Below the pieces are notes generated by a model, which had not been told where the DNA came from, did no database searches, and saw nothing but the letters and a program-made list of their open reading frames with translations. A stretch of 64,000 nt of DNA from Sparassis latifolia (taxonomy: Eukaryota; Basidiomycota; Agaricomycetes; Polyporales; Sparassidaceae): positions 62,001 to 126,000 of the forward strand of contig CM031554.1 of NCBI GenBank assembly GCA_018466975.1, read 5' to 3'. This document shows, in pieces, positions 1 through 10,491 of the stretch. Within the stretch, counting starts at the first letter, position 1. Each line of letters starts with the position of its first letter. Position numbers and translations under genes: made by a program.

Positions 1-1260
1 ACGTTGTTCGTACGCACTGGCACGCAGCGACAGCTTGTACCGAGAGAAATGTAAATGAAAAAGATTCACGAATCCCAAATACAGCAGTTATAAGAATGAG
101 CTTATCTTCACGTCATTCAAGCCAGGAGGACCGAAGTACTCCGATTTCATGTGCTTTCGTTATTCGCGGACGAGCTGGAGGCGCCCGCCGCCGGCGTTAT
201 GCCTGGGCGCCTGATTCCTCCTCCGTTCCAAGTGACGACGAACCAGCCCTAGTCTGCTTTCGTTCGAAGGGTCCGAACCGTAGTACACGATTTCGGAGTT
301 ACATATGTAAGCACAATGATCTCCGAAACGCGTCCCGTTGATCTGGTGTAACGCGACGCGCGCCGGCCTGTGTCTGGCGCGACCGTCGCATTCGTCGTGG
401 TCTAGTTGGAGTCGCAGGGGTCTGCGGGATCGGCCTACGATGTGGATGCGGACTCTGCGGGATGGACATGGGGAGTAGGGAAGCAGGGGATGGGGAGTAC
501 GGAAACAGGGGATGGGAAGGCAGACGTGGCGAAAGATGCAGCACCAAAACCAACTGTCGGGCCATAGAAGGTAGGACTTTCCGAGTGCAAACATCGGCTA
601 AGGGTTGGACTAGGGAAATGGTAGGGAGTATTGGATGCAGACACAGACTGAAGTACTAACAAAGTAGGAGGCGCGGTATATGTTGAGTCCGTGGAAGACG
701 AGAGAATGGACGACATAGCTTGCGGTGTATCATAAGAAGGCGCATCCTCAACAGAATTATTTTGAAATCGACACGGAAACATGCCGCAAGTGCACGGTTT
801 GCGTGGACTCGTCGGCGCGAAGGGCAGCGTCGGTACTGTACATCTCACGTTGGATCTCTTTCGATCAGGAACTCACGGTCGGCACCGCGGCCCGGGCTTC
901 GGCATCCGCTCGGCATGTTGAATTGCTGTACTCACTGCAAAACCCAGAAAATCGTAGGGGCCGAAGACGCACCGGTTAGATGTTGTACGCGGCGTCTTCG
1001 GAGTTTCACTTCGTGTTATCGGGCACCGAAGATTATTGAAGTAGTGTATCTTAGGCTTTACCAAGACACATCGATAACGCTATCTATTCAGTATCTCTTT
1101 GGCTCTCGAGATGCACTTGTTTCCACATCTTCTGTGTCTGCACTAGCCACATCTTCATCTACGTCCAAGATGTGTGTATGGCCTATGCAAGGTCATCTCC
1201 ATACGCGAAAGATGCTCTTTCTCCGGCCTCTTCAACTTACCAAGATACCGAGTAACTTCT
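1..1260. other. No recognisable gene; Ser/Pro-rich open frames
   Basis: I recognise no family here. A minus-strand frame at 435-848 is Ser/Pro/Thr-rich and partly built on a short G-rich DNA repeat near 470-530, so its openness may be compositional. Plus-strand frames from 720 onward are basic and have no recognisable domain. A stretch at 924-963 matches 3127-3164 in inverted orientation (shared core ATTTTCT.GGTTTTGCAGTGA), which suggests an old dispersed repeat. Upstream exons of the gene ending at 1923 may lie here but I cannot define them. Confidence 0.4.
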
Positions 1261-1261
1261 C

Positions 1262-1923
1262 GCCGTCTTTCGTGCGAGAAGTCCTGCAGCTCGCGTTGCA
1301 TAAGGCTGACATGAGCCTCTCGCAGAGCAAACTAGCCTCGAGCGGGTCTGAAGATATTGATGTTCCACATGCAGTTTTGGCGGACATAGTCCAGGTTTAC
1401 TTGATCCTGCGGCCGGCGAGCAAGCAGTTACCATTCCACAGGGCGTGTTTCAGGTGAATGGACGTGATATGGTAAGTTCACGGTATGATATCTATACAAA
1501 ACTGAAATTATTTATGCAAACATTGCAGATGATCATTCTTGTGCCGCGCGAGTCCAAGACTATGACTCTGTATGCACACTCTGTTCCGAACCACACAATC
1601 AGTCCCATATCTTGGTGAGATCATGTTTCGATCTTTTGTTTGTTCTGACATCTTCACTCGGGATATTTAGCTCTCTGCCACATCACATTGATGAAGAGCA
1701 ACACCAGTTGGCATTACAAGCATACAGTCAACTCCTGCAACAGGAGTTTCTCATACCACATCAATCATGCATGGACCGCAGTGATGCGAAGCTAGAAGCA
1801 TCACGAGAAGGTACCCCCGAGAGTCAGTCCACGTTCTCGGAATTACCGTTCAATCCATGTATATCACTTTGTGCGGCTTTCAGGTGCGCAAACATTATGT
1901 CTCTTTGCTGCTGCATGCTCTGA
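1262..1923 (+). CDS. 3' part of an unrecognised multi-exon gene
   Basis: Several short exons can be chained in one frame. An exon ends near 1400 with ADIVQ. After an intron ending CCACAG a small exon reads GVFQVNGRDM (about 1440-1471). After a GTAAGT...TTGCAG intron an exon reads MIILVPRESKTMTLYAHS. A GTGAGA...TTTAG intron then leads to a helical, Gln/Leu-rich segment (HHIDEEQHQLALQAYSQLLQ). Correct splice signals at each junction and continuity of frame are the evidence. No domain is recognised. The last 100 nt overlap the 3' end of a minus-strand ORF, so one of the two 3' ends is probably wrong. The 5' end is unknown. Confidence 0.35.
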
Positions 1924-2507
1924 ATTATAGCATCAAATTCTGACTGTGGCGTGTCGAAGAGGCATGCTTGTTCCATAGACGAGTGTGGAAATGACGCAAT
2001 AGCCGCGTGATCAGTCATAGGTGTGCCGTGTCCCTGCATCTCCGGAGTGCTACGACTGACCGAATGAGCTCTCGACGTGCTGACAGCTGGTGTGGTCATG
2101 CCGACACTGGATGATCGAGAGTATGGCGAGACCGCGGGATTAGAGGGAGGGACCATTCCAGTGACCCCGGGAGGCACGCGATATGAGCTGGTCGGTGACG
2201 ACGATGCTGCACTATGCACAGGTGTCGGATGACGAGAGGTGACTGGCGAAGCTTCTGGTGAGGTTCCATACGGTGTCGGGACATGATTGTATGACTGAAA
2301 GTTTGATAATGCAGGACCGGAGGCGGGGCCCGTTGGCATTAAAGTCGGTGCCACGAAGTTTGCCATGCCATGGAACCCTGGGATGGCACTGAGAGACTGC
2401 CAGCCGGATTCTTGCTGCGAGAATGCTGGAGGATATGATGCTGGAGGGTATGCATATGCCGTTATTCCCCCCCGATTGTATGCGTGCTCACTGCCGGTGT
2501 TCACAGG
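1824..2507 (-). CDS. Ser/Pro/Tyr-rich protein fragment, unknown function
   Basis: A single open frame of about 227 codons, low in complexity: Pro/Tyr-rich at the N-terminal side (AYAYPPASYPPAF), Ser/Thr/Pro-rich in the middle, and a more regular helical end (SEFDAIIQSMQQQRDIMFAHLK). This composition is typical of disordered tails of fungal transcription factors, but no DNA-binding domain is visible, so that is only a suggestion. No ATG starts the frame; the coding sequence probably enters through an acceptor just upstream (TAAG/CTCACC near 2525). It converges on the plus-strand gene ending at 1923. Confidence 0.4.
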   Translation of the reverse strand, partial: PVNTGSEHAYNRGGITAYAYPPASYPPAFSQQESGWQSLSAIPGFHGMANFVAPTLMPTGPASGPALSNFQSYNHVPTPYGTSPEASPVTSRHPTPVHSAASSSPTSSYRVPPGVTGMVPPSNPAVSPYSRSSSVGMTTPAVSTSRAHSVSRSTPEMQGHGTPMTDHAAIASFPHSSMEQACLFDTPQSEFDAIIQSMQQQRDIMFAHLKAAQSDIHGLNGNSENVD

Positions 2508-3285
2508 ATAAAAACTATGCTGGTGAGCTTAGGACCAAATACCCATCAGCATGCTAACTTCCGTAACAAGGTGAGTGAACTAATATTACCGGGTCCTTGT
2601 TCATGGCCGCTAAAAAGATCCGGTGCATTCGCAGGGCCGCCGCGGCTTTGATTCGTTTCTGGGTTTTCAATGTCGAACGGGCTCGTCGCAAGCGTCTCTC
2701 ACGATCGGCTGATTATCAGAAGCAAAGAAATGCAGTAGCCCGGGTGGGCAGTGCGCGATGGGGGGGTGAGGCGGACGGGGTGCAGGCGGTGCAGCGTGCG
2801 GGGGCGGGGGCGGGGGCGGGCTAGCGCGCCTATTCCTGCAGGATATGTAGAAAATCGGAATTATCTGCCTGCCAATACATTGCATCTTGAGAGAATCTCC
2901 CGGTGAAGATGATGCAAAAGAGGATTGATTCAAGACTTTGGATATACATGACATGAACTACTCTGGAGTCGGAAGACGGACTATGCTAGACATCTTCTGA
3001 CTCACGAGACGTCACAACTTGACGGACGCCGAAAAGGTGGCCGCTCCTGCCTTTTCTCGGGGTCGAACGCATGCCTTACTCGGACCCGGAGACAGCTTGA
3101 TTAAGTGGCGTCTCAGGAGGCTCTTGAGGCCCCGAGATTTTCTCGGTTTTGCAGTGAATGTGGAAACGAAGGTATTTATTTATCTATGGCTTCGACCATA
3201 CGATGTGCGTCTCCCGAGCTCTCACGTACGCCGGTCATGACCGCCTCTCCCATAATTTGAAGTAAATATTACTAGCTCGTGCGCT
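2508..3285. other. Intergenic DNA, no gene seen
   Basis: No family recognised. It holds the G-rich run at 2799-2820 and the inverted match to 924-963 at 3127-3164. The 73-codon frame at 3019-3240 has no recognisable features. Confidence 0.5.
2799..2820 (+). repeat. GGGGGC simple repeat, G-quadruplex-capable
   Basis: Consecutive GGGGGC units give four G-runs separated by single C residues, the minimal pattern for a DNA G-quadruplex. It sits in a locally Pro/Gly-coding simple-sequence stretch; no gene assignment follows from it. Confidence 0.7.
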
Positions 3286-4012
3286 CTGCGTACGCCTATA
3301 ACTCATTCACGGACGCCCCACGTACGTCGACGTGCCCGCCGCATCCACTTTGTCGTCCCTGCCCGTCATTCCCTTTGCCCTCCCGTTTTGCACGGACACT
3401 TCCTGCGGCAGCTTCGGGGGCGTCCGGTCGGTATATTCGGATCCTGCCAGACCTCGCAGGTCCAGCCGGCGACGGGTCGGCAAGTACGAGCGGATCGCGG
3501 GACGGAGCCTCTCTGTCGGCGGGGGGGACGAGCCCGTCCTTGCTCGAAGTGCGGAAGCGGCAGGACGCCGGGTGGCGCGCTGTGCCCCCGCGGCGCGCAC
3601 GGTGAGCGAGGGTCGACAGCGAACCGCGGAGTGGCGAGAGTCGAGCCACGCGCGAGCGTACTGGGTGCTCTGTTCGCGAGGTTATAGTTAACGGGCCGGC
3701 TCAGCGCTCAGAACTGCGATAATGTGCACAGTACCAGTACGCACGCTGCTGGGCGTGGCGAGCAACGCTGCCGAGGAAGAAGTCGGACTCGCACGAGCAA
3801 GGCCAGACGACGTTCGCTTTCGTTTGCAGCTTGCACCGTGCGACGCCGAAACGTCGTCGGAAAGAGATCTGGCTGAGACGTATAGCGTGCGCACTGACCT
3901 GGTGACGCGCGCGAGTCGTCCCCGGCGGGTCTTTTACGGGCTTTGCAATGAGCGCGCAGCTGGGATAACGAGTATTCTGATTAGCGACGGTTAAATAAGT
4001 GGATGGTGCACA
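3286..4012. other. GC-rich, CpG-dense non-genic DNA
   Basis: Long open frames occur on both strands and in several phases at once, as expected when stop codons are rare in very GC-rich DNA. None shows recognisable domain content or convincing splice sites. Read as decayed repeat DNA. Confidence 0.5.
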
Positions 4013-4215
4013 TGCGATAAGAAAGCGAAGCTCACCAACTGGCAGATAATCGCCCGAGAGCAGAGGGCGGCAGATGCTGGGCGTAGGACGCGCGGGGAGG
4101 ACCGAGGGGCGCGGTGTCTCAGCTGGGTACGCACCTCGGGGGCGTGCCGTCGCGGTGGGAGGGAAAGACGTGGAGAAGCGAATGGCGGCAGTGGGACGGC
4201 GAACGGGGACACAGG
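4013..4215 (+). repeat. Dispersed repeat S, copy 1
   Basis: Aligns with 4318-4528: both run from a GA.AG.GAAGC start through an AGAGGGCG.CAGATG block and the shared GGTGTCTCAGCTGGGTAC block to a GGTGGGAGG block. Weaker matches occur near 24270-24350 and 39095-39180. No coding content is apparent; it is part of a compound repeat family that also contains module X. Confidence 0.65.
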
Positions 4216-4317
4216 AGGAATGTCGCACTAGGGCCAAAGTGACAAGCCCTGGACCCAACGAGGGCGCAGGGTATTCTGATATCGATCTGGTGAGGAGGAC
4301 AGGATGGAGTATGTACA

Positions 4318-4528
4318 TGGGAAAGTGAAGCGAGGCTCTCCACCTCTCCTCGTCGCCCGTCAAGCAGAGGGCGACAGATGTTCAACGTTGAACGTGCGGG
4401 GATGGCCTGCGGCCAGGGAGCGCTCGCGCGGTGTCTCAGCTGGGTACCGGCTGAAGGACCTCGCGGGCGTGCCCCGGCGGTGGGAGGAAAAGGCGCGCAG
4501 AGGCGAATAAGATTGGCAGTGCATGCGG
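4318..4528 (+). repeat. Dispersed repeat S, copy 2
   Basis: Direct repeat of the unit about 300 bp upstream (shared GGTGTCTCAGCTGGGTAC core and the following GGCGTGCC.CGGCGGTGGGAGG block). The two copies are clearly diverged, so the duplication is old. Confidence 0.65.
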
Positions 4529-4959
4529 TGAGGTGGATCCGATGGGGATCCGATCGATCAGCGTCGCGGACCGATCTCTCCCGACAGAGCTCCGCGACCG
4601 ACAAGTCCATGATCGCGCCTACCGCACAGGCTCAGAGATTGGCTCCACCCACCATCTTCACACGTGCAGCTGAACCAACACCAGCGAGAGGCGCCCAACT
4701 GCGATCCGCTTCCTCGGTCGGCGCATCGTGCTTTTCTCACTGGGCGGCTGCAGATCTGGGCTCGAGGCGGAGTGCGCCAGAATACCGACATCGAAGCAAT
4801 AGGTTCCCAATTCCAAAGCGCGACGACACATCCTCCCAAGCCCGACCACGCCACCCTCTCCTGGACTCTCCCAGTGGCACGTCGCGCACCGGGAAGAGGA
4901 AGACTCGAGAACAGCGCGCACGGCGGGTGCTTCACTGAGGAGATGCCGATGCGGTACGC

Positions 4960-5460
4960 GGGACGAACGTGCCGTCGATACTACATCCCTGTCGGCCCTA
5001 ACATCCCGTTCTACGCGATACGCACAACACACCATACGGCTGCATGCCGCCACAGTGCAAGACACGCCCCCCAAGAAAAAGGCCGCCCGGATTAATCGCG
5101 ATGCGCCCTGGCCCAGCGTGGCATATGGCGCATCCGCCCCTCGAGCTCGAGCGCGCAACTCCCACGGACGCGACACACCCTCTAGGCATCTCCCGCCGCG
5201 TCGCACCGAGCACGCCATACTGCGCCACCTCGCGCGGAGGAGGGAGCGCGCGCCGCGCAGGAACGGCTGCGGACGAACGAGAGGCCGGGGGGCGCATCTC
5301 CATCTCCCCGCCGCTCAGTTAGAGCCCGTAGCGAACGCAAAAAACGCGCCGGCTCGGCGTCCGCCTGTGCTCTCTGCGGGGCACCGGCGCGAGAGAGAGA
5401 CCCGAGTCCAAGAAACGCAGACAAGTCGCGTACGCCACACCGCCCACCCTAGGCACGCGC
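4960..5460 (+). repeat. Dispersed repeat X, copy 1
   Basis: Begins with a block containing CCCTGTCGG and CGTTCTAC and a run of CACA-rich sequence, then a CTCGAGCTCGAGCGC block, a GCGGACGAACGAGAGG block, and ends around GAGTCCAAGAAACGCAGAC. The same modules in the same order occur at about 9430-10010 and 34965-35460, and partially at 6490-7112, 34275-34480, 39240-39560 and 50140-50440. No coding function is recognised; it looks like a non-autonomous dispersed element. Confidence 0.7.
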
Positions 5461-5499
5461 GTTCCCCGTCGGGGCTATATCGATATATCAACGCTCAAA

Positions 5500-5521
5500 G
5501 TCGTCGTCGTCGTCGTCGTCC
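5500..5521 (+). repeat. (GTC)n microsatellite
   Basis: Seven perfect GTC units. The complementary frame would read poly-Asp and another frame poly-Ser, but there is no supporting gene. Confidence 0.85.
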
Positions 5522-5548
5522 ACAGAACGCACACCGCGGTTGCGCTCC

Positions 5549-5980
5549 GTTCGTACTGGGGTGGGATGCGGGTATTCGGCGCGGGGGCGGTAGATGTTGG
5601 TCGAGTCGAGTCGCGGCTCTGTAAATCGGACGAAGGGGGGCGACGCGCTGCCCGTCCCGGCTTCGTGCGCCGCATGCGGGTCACGTCCGGTCAGCTTTGA
5701 CCACGACGTGAGTGGTGGCGACCGCGCAGGATGACGGAGGGGACGTACTCGGGCCGCCATCCCCGGGACGCTCCGACCAACCGCTCGCGAGCGGAAGGGA
5801 AACGCGGGCAGCCATCCCCGGGACACTCCGACCAACCGCGCGTGAGTAAGTAGTAGGGAAACGCTCGCAGCCGAGCCACTTCGGCGTCATCGATCCCCGT
5901 CAGGAGCGACAAGTCGGGCGTTCGCGCGGGGAGGTATCCCGGACATCGCCCCTGGGAGGAGGATTCGCACAAGCGCCCCT
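5549..5980 (+). repeat. Direct repeat D, copy 1
   Basis: Closely matches 7199-7600 over about 400 bp, sharing long identical tracts (for example ACTGGGGTGGGATGCGGG and GGCCGCCATCCCCGGGAC). This copy carries an internal duplication of the GCCATCCCCGGGAC.CTCCG segment (about 5757 and 5813) that the other lacks. Open frames on both strands reflect high GC; no gene recognised. Confidence 0.8.
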
Positions 5981-6034
5981 CTCAAGAAAGCACATCCATT
6001 TTTTTTTGGCAGCGACAACGTAATTTCGCCGTGG

Positions 6035-6480
6035 TGAACAACTATGTTAAACTCGATCACCGCTAGTCAGGTGAAATCCATTCAAAGAGGTAGGAATTTC
6101 GTCCTCTGGGCGCGCCGACTCTGCGCGACTAGGGTAGGAGGTGAGAGGCGGTTTATCGAATGTCCAATGACTCGGGGTCGCCACCGCTGACTGACTGGAC
6201 GCTGGATTACACGAAACCAGGTTTACGTCTGGACGAACGCGACCCCGTCGCTGTCGCGAGCTCGTATCGGTGGTTGGCGCTCCTGTTGAAGAAGAATTCG
6301 ACCTGCACCCAGCGCGGATAATCACCGACCGACGCCATCTTCCTGCGGGTATCCACCTTGCGCGCCCGAGGTGCGCTCCTCCGTGACTCCCGGGAGCGCC
6401 TCAAACCGGGTGCCGTCGGCGTATTCCTGCCAGGTAGCCAGGCAGCTGTCCCAATAGTTTAACAGCACTCGGTGCTGGCC
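6035..6480 (+). pseudogene. HNH-like gene remnant, copy 1 (N-terminal part)
   Basis: Aligns along its length with the longer plus-strand copy at 10492-11769. Recognisable segments are a QRGRNFVLW motif (QKRRNFFIW in the other), a LRLDERDP...YRWLALLLKK block, a DAIF-like block and a KPGAVGVFLPG block (KPGDIGVFLPG in the other). Frames shift between segments and the nuclease-like and C-terminal parts are missing, so this is a truncated relic. Where it differs from copy 2 it mostly carries CG in place of CA or TG. The reading of the family as HNH-related rests on the other copy. Confidence 0.55.
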
Positions 6481-6489
6481 CACAGAGCG

Positions 6490-7112
6490 GTCCCAAGCTC
6501 GGGCGCCTAACGCCCGCCGACGCGGAGCTCCCCCTCGAGCCCGTACACACCCCTTGCGCGTCTCCCGCCGCGCCGCGGCGATAGCTCATGCAGACACCCA
6601 CCGCGCACACCTCGCGCGGAGGAGGGGGCGCGCACAGGAACGGCCGCGGACGAACGAGAGGCCGGGGGGGGGGCGCATCTCCGTTCCCTCGCCGCAGAGG
6701 AAGAGCCCGTCGTCGTCGAAAAATCCTCAAGCTCGGTGTTCGTCAGCGCTCTCAGCAGGGCGTCGGTACAAGAGGGGGGGGGGGCCGACGTGCATCAGCG
6801 AGTCGAAGAAACGCAGACGGGAGGCATAAGCCATGCCGCTCGCCCTACGCATGCGCATTCCACGGTCCCGCGGGGACGAGGACCCTCATTATCGCCGTCG
6901 CCATCCACACATAGCGTCCTCGCCCCGTCCCGCTCACTACCCCATCTCCTGCCCAGCGCGCAAACTCCAGGCGGGCCAGAGAGTGCCCGACCGCAAAATG
7001 ACGCACGACGTCACCGCGAAAACCACTGATGCGCAGGCCCCAGTGTGATGCGCCCTCTTCTCGTCCTGACCACCACCAGCGTGGGGGACAGGGCGGGAAG
7101 GGGGCGCACTAC
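6490..7112 (+). repeat. Dispersed repeat X, copy 2, ending in hairpin H
   Basis: Contains the GAGCTC/CTCGAG block, the GGACGAACGAGAGG block and a GTCGAAGAAACGCAGAC block of repeat X, all strongly GC-enriched. Like the copies at 39 kb and 50 kb it continues downstream into the short hairpin module H. A poly-G tract near 6773-6783 lies inside. No gene recognised. Confidence 0.6.
7046..7112. repeat. Hairpin module H, copy 1
   Basis: About 67 bp with inverted arms: TGATGCGCCCTCTTCT on the left pairs, with mismatches, with GGGAAGGGGGCGCACTA on the right across a loop containing CACCACCAGCGTGGGG. Homologous hairpins with the same loop core occur at 39741-39808 and 50479-50547. Confidence 0.7.
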
Positions 7113-7198
7113 AGTCACGCCGGCGGGTGGAGATGGGGACGCGTAGACGGGGCCTTTCGGTGCAGCCATTTGCAGCCCATTCGGCTTTCGTGGGTCCG

Positions 7199-7600
7199 TT
7201 CATACTGGGGTGGGATGCGGGTATTCGGCGCGGGGGTTGGTCGAGCGGCATGGGCCAGCCGTGCTCTGCAAGTCGGACGGGACAGGGGGGGCGACGCGCT
7301 AGTCCGCTGAGCCCGTCCCGGCTTCGTGCGCCGCATGCGTCCGCATGCGGGTCACGTCCGATCAGCTTTGACCACGACGTAAGTGGTGGCGACCGCGCAG
7401 GACGACGGAGGGGACGTACTCGGGCCGCCATCCCCGGGACGCTCCGACCAACCGCTCGCGAGCCGCAGGGAAACGCTCGCAACCAGACACCTTCGACGCC
7501 ATCGATCCCTGTTGGCAGCGCGGAGTCGGGGCGCGCTCGCGCGGGGAGGTAATCTCGCACACCGCCCCTGGGAGGGGAGGAGGATCCGTACACGCACCCC
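7199..7600 (+). repeat. Direct repeat D, copy 2
   Basis: Second copy of the repeat at 5549-5980; near-identical over most of its length, apart from an extra CCGCATGCGT segment and loss of the internal duplication. The spacing between copies is about 1650 bp, and the HNH-like remnant and a repeat-X copy lie between them. Confidence 0.8.
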
Positions 7601-9425
7601 CTCCCAAGCGCGCAGCGTCTAGGTCGGACCCGGGACACGCGCGAGCGCTCCGACCGGCTGAGCTGCGCTAGGCTTCAGCTCCGTGCCGCCGTCCGGAGCC
7701 CCGAGCGGCGGGCGCGCGCCAGCCGGACGCAAACGAGCGCGCGCACCAAGTGCGCAGAACGGACATGCCCGTCGGCGTTCCTGCGCACCGTATCGCGGGG
7801 CCTCCGTGCGTGTCCAAAAAGCGGCTCGCCGCCTTCGCGCTGAGCAGAGTACCCAAAGGGAGCGGAAACGAGGCCTTCCCCGAGCCCCCCGGGACAGGTG
7901 CCTCTCACTGGCACCCGCCCACTCAGATGGAGGACAACCGGATTACGCCGGTGGGTGGAGCGTGGGCGGAGATCGTGCCGTCCGCTGTGGTGCGAAGCAA
8001 CTTGCAGCCCTTCAGGCCGTCCCTTCACCTTTGGCCACAAAGTCAATAACGGAAACAGTGCAGTGTGACCGAGAACGTACCGCGAAGAAATCCACAAGAA
8101 GCTTCGACCAGCTGCCCGTGGGTGGCAGGGAAATTGCCATTGCTCGCAAGAAAGGACTTCAAATCTCATCGTCAGGGTGCGTTCATGAGGGAGATATAGA
8201 TGCGGAGAACGTACCATATGATGTAGGCCACATGACTTGTCGCGGTCCCCTCCCTGTAGGCCGTGATCATGAGCCCCTCCATACACGAATCAGTTGTGTC
8301 TGCTGGTCCGATCCACTCAAAGCCAAAATAGACCGTCCGGACGACCTGCCTGTGAGAATTCCTTCTCTCCCAGCTCGACTTTGGCCTCGGACCGGGTAGT
8401 CCATGGAATGGCGAAGGACGGAATAGGCAAGGGGTGCTGGGCATTCCTTTGGATACACGCCGTGGGATGGAAGCATGTGGACCTGCCAATAGGCATCCTT
8501 CCGCTGCAAGACCAGGGCGTGGCCATTAAGTGGACGTGGCCCATAAGAAGTGGCGGAACAAGTCCGCAGGAGACGCGGTGGAGACATATCGACGGGCATT
8601 GGCGTGGTGGATTTTGTGATAGCGGTGGTAGCGGTGGAGGGTGTGGTTAAGAAACTGGGGGATTGCCTTCGTAAGTCGCTCTCTTATAATACGCTGGGAC
8701 GGCTGCGGACGGTTGCAAGATGCTGTGGCCCAGTGGCAAACGCGACGCGTTTGTCACGTGACCTGTACTTGGAGTTCTTGCACAGCAACGGCTTCGAAAG
8801 CACCGCAACCACAGCTAGGGATTGAACGGTATATATTGCTCTAAGAGTGCCCCGCCACGAGTTGTCCGAGACGGCTGGGTGGGCGCGCGGTTGAGATAAG
8901 CACATCCATTTTCATCTTTATCTGCTGATTTCTCTGCGGCGACGTCTGCAAAGCGTCACCGTTTGTCTGATCGTGGGTAGCGCAAGCGTAATCCACGCTC
9001 CATTTTTTTCTCAGATCCAAGCCGTTGCGGCTTGTAGCGTATTCCGATGCGAGAAGGCCCGTGTTTGTTCCGGTGCTGGCATATTCGGTGTCGTTCACTG
9101 CACACTGCACAGCATGTCTCTACCGGCGTCTCTCCACGTCAACGGCTGCAAAAAAATGCTGTCCGACGCTTACGCATCTTGCAGTGACTAACCAAGCCAC
9201 TCGCATGCCGGAGAGAAACTACGCTCGCGAACGAGGGGAGTCCCGAGTCGGCTTTCCACCTTGCAGAGCCTGGCACATAGTGAACTGAGTATCCACGTTG
9301 GGCTCGTCCTCGCAAGATCTGCGTGCCTGTCATATCGCTGGCACTGGCACTGGGTCTCTTAACGCGAGTCCCGCGTCACGCGAAATTGAAGAGAGAGCGC
9401 GAATCCGATTCTCGCCCCTGCCATG
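7601..9425. other. Non-genic, repeat-derived DNA
   Basis: No gene recognised. GC content falls gradually from left to right. The segment 9330-9420 (CACTGGCACTGGGT... to GAATCCGATTCTCGCC) matches part of repeat Y at about 32325-32385, including the GAGAGAGCGCG core. Frames between 8150 and 8650 are open on both strands with no domain content. Confidence 0.45.
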
Positions 9426-9427
9426 GC

Positions 9428-10010
9428 CTTTGGCAAAAGTGACGTCGACAGTGTATCCCTGTCGGTACTGACATCTCGTTCTACACAGCACACAACATAG
9501 CACACAACGTTTCTCCGTGACCGGCGGACACTCCGCCAGCAGGTCCCACAATATTTCGGGCGTCCCGCCATCTCCTCAGTGCACTGGGACCCTCGTTGAC
9601 GCCCCCACCTATCGCCAGAGGACGAGAGCTCGAGCTCGAGCGTCAGACTCCCACCAACGCGGAGCTTCTCGAACCCGTACACGCTTTCAAGGCTTCTCCA
9701 TCTTCCGCCGTACCGCGCCGAGACATCATCTCCACAGAACATGCTAAATACTGCAGCCGCTCGCACGGCGGAGGAGCCACGCGCAGAGCTAGCCCTCGAA
9801 CAGCGGCGGACGAACGAGAGGTCGGGGAAGCATTTCCATTTGCCTCGCTACTCAGGAAAAGCCTTGTCGGAGTGAACGCGGGGAATGCTCGGGCTCGGTG
9901 TCTGTCGCTAGTGCTCTCTGCAAGGGTGTACAAGAGGCCGAGAGAGGTGTAGGTGCGCACACGGTGCGCTCACTGAGTCCAAGAAATGCAGACAAGTCGT
10001 GTATGATAGG
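9428..10010 (+). repeat. Dispersed repeat X, copy 3
   Basis: The most complete copy: CCCTGTCGGTACTGACATC block, TCGTTCTACACAGCACACAA block, GAGCTCGAGCTCGAGCGTC block, GCGGACGAACGAGAGGTC block, CTTGTCGGAGTGAACGCGGG block and final GAGTCCAAGAAATGCAGAC. It serves as the reference for the family because it is neither as GC-inflated as the 5-7 kb copies nor as CpG-poor as the 50 kb copy. Confidence 0.7.
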
Positions 10011-10490
10011 ATCTTCGCACCATTGTGGGTCCATGTATGCGGATGACACCGTCTCCATTGGAAAATTAGTACGACCTTGTAGCATCAGCATCATATTAAT
10101 GTTAAAGGTTTTGTTTCTCAACATACACTGGCAGCAATTCATAGGTAGCGAAACTCTATGAACGCTCAAGGTACTGGTATCCTCAGCGCTCAGCGTCGAA
10201 GCTGGTGAAGACCCCGGAAACTCCACGAACGCCGCAATGCCGCATTGTGGCGCTCAAGTTCGAGGTCCATCAATCAAATAAATATTGTTCCAATTGTCGT
10301 CAACGTGTGTCATCTAGCGACGCAACATCTATCGGGTTGGTGACGATGGCAAACGAAAGATAGTCGACTTCATACTGGCTGTACCTGCTGCAGTGTAATT
10401 TTATAACCAGCGCCAGCGATTTGTTTTCCTCCGACGGTGCATCTTCGACCAGCTATGACGCCTAAATTCGATCATTGCTACATTCCTCAG
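10011..10490. other. Intergenic, nothing recognised
   Basis: No gene, RNA or defined repeat seen. The stretch is AT-richer than the DNA to the left. Confidence 0.4.
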
Positions 10491-10491
10491 C

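Noticed and set aside
720..1457. A 245-codon plus-strand frame as a single-exon gene
   Set aside because: It reads through good splice signals used by the multi-exon model of 1262-1923 and has no ATG or recognisable content in its first half.
3286..8300. Many long open frames on both strands (up to 233 codons, for example 6937-7638 minus)
   Set aside because: The DNA is very GC-rich and CpG-dense, several frames are open at once, none shows a domain, and the frames cross boundaries of non-coding repeats D, S and X.
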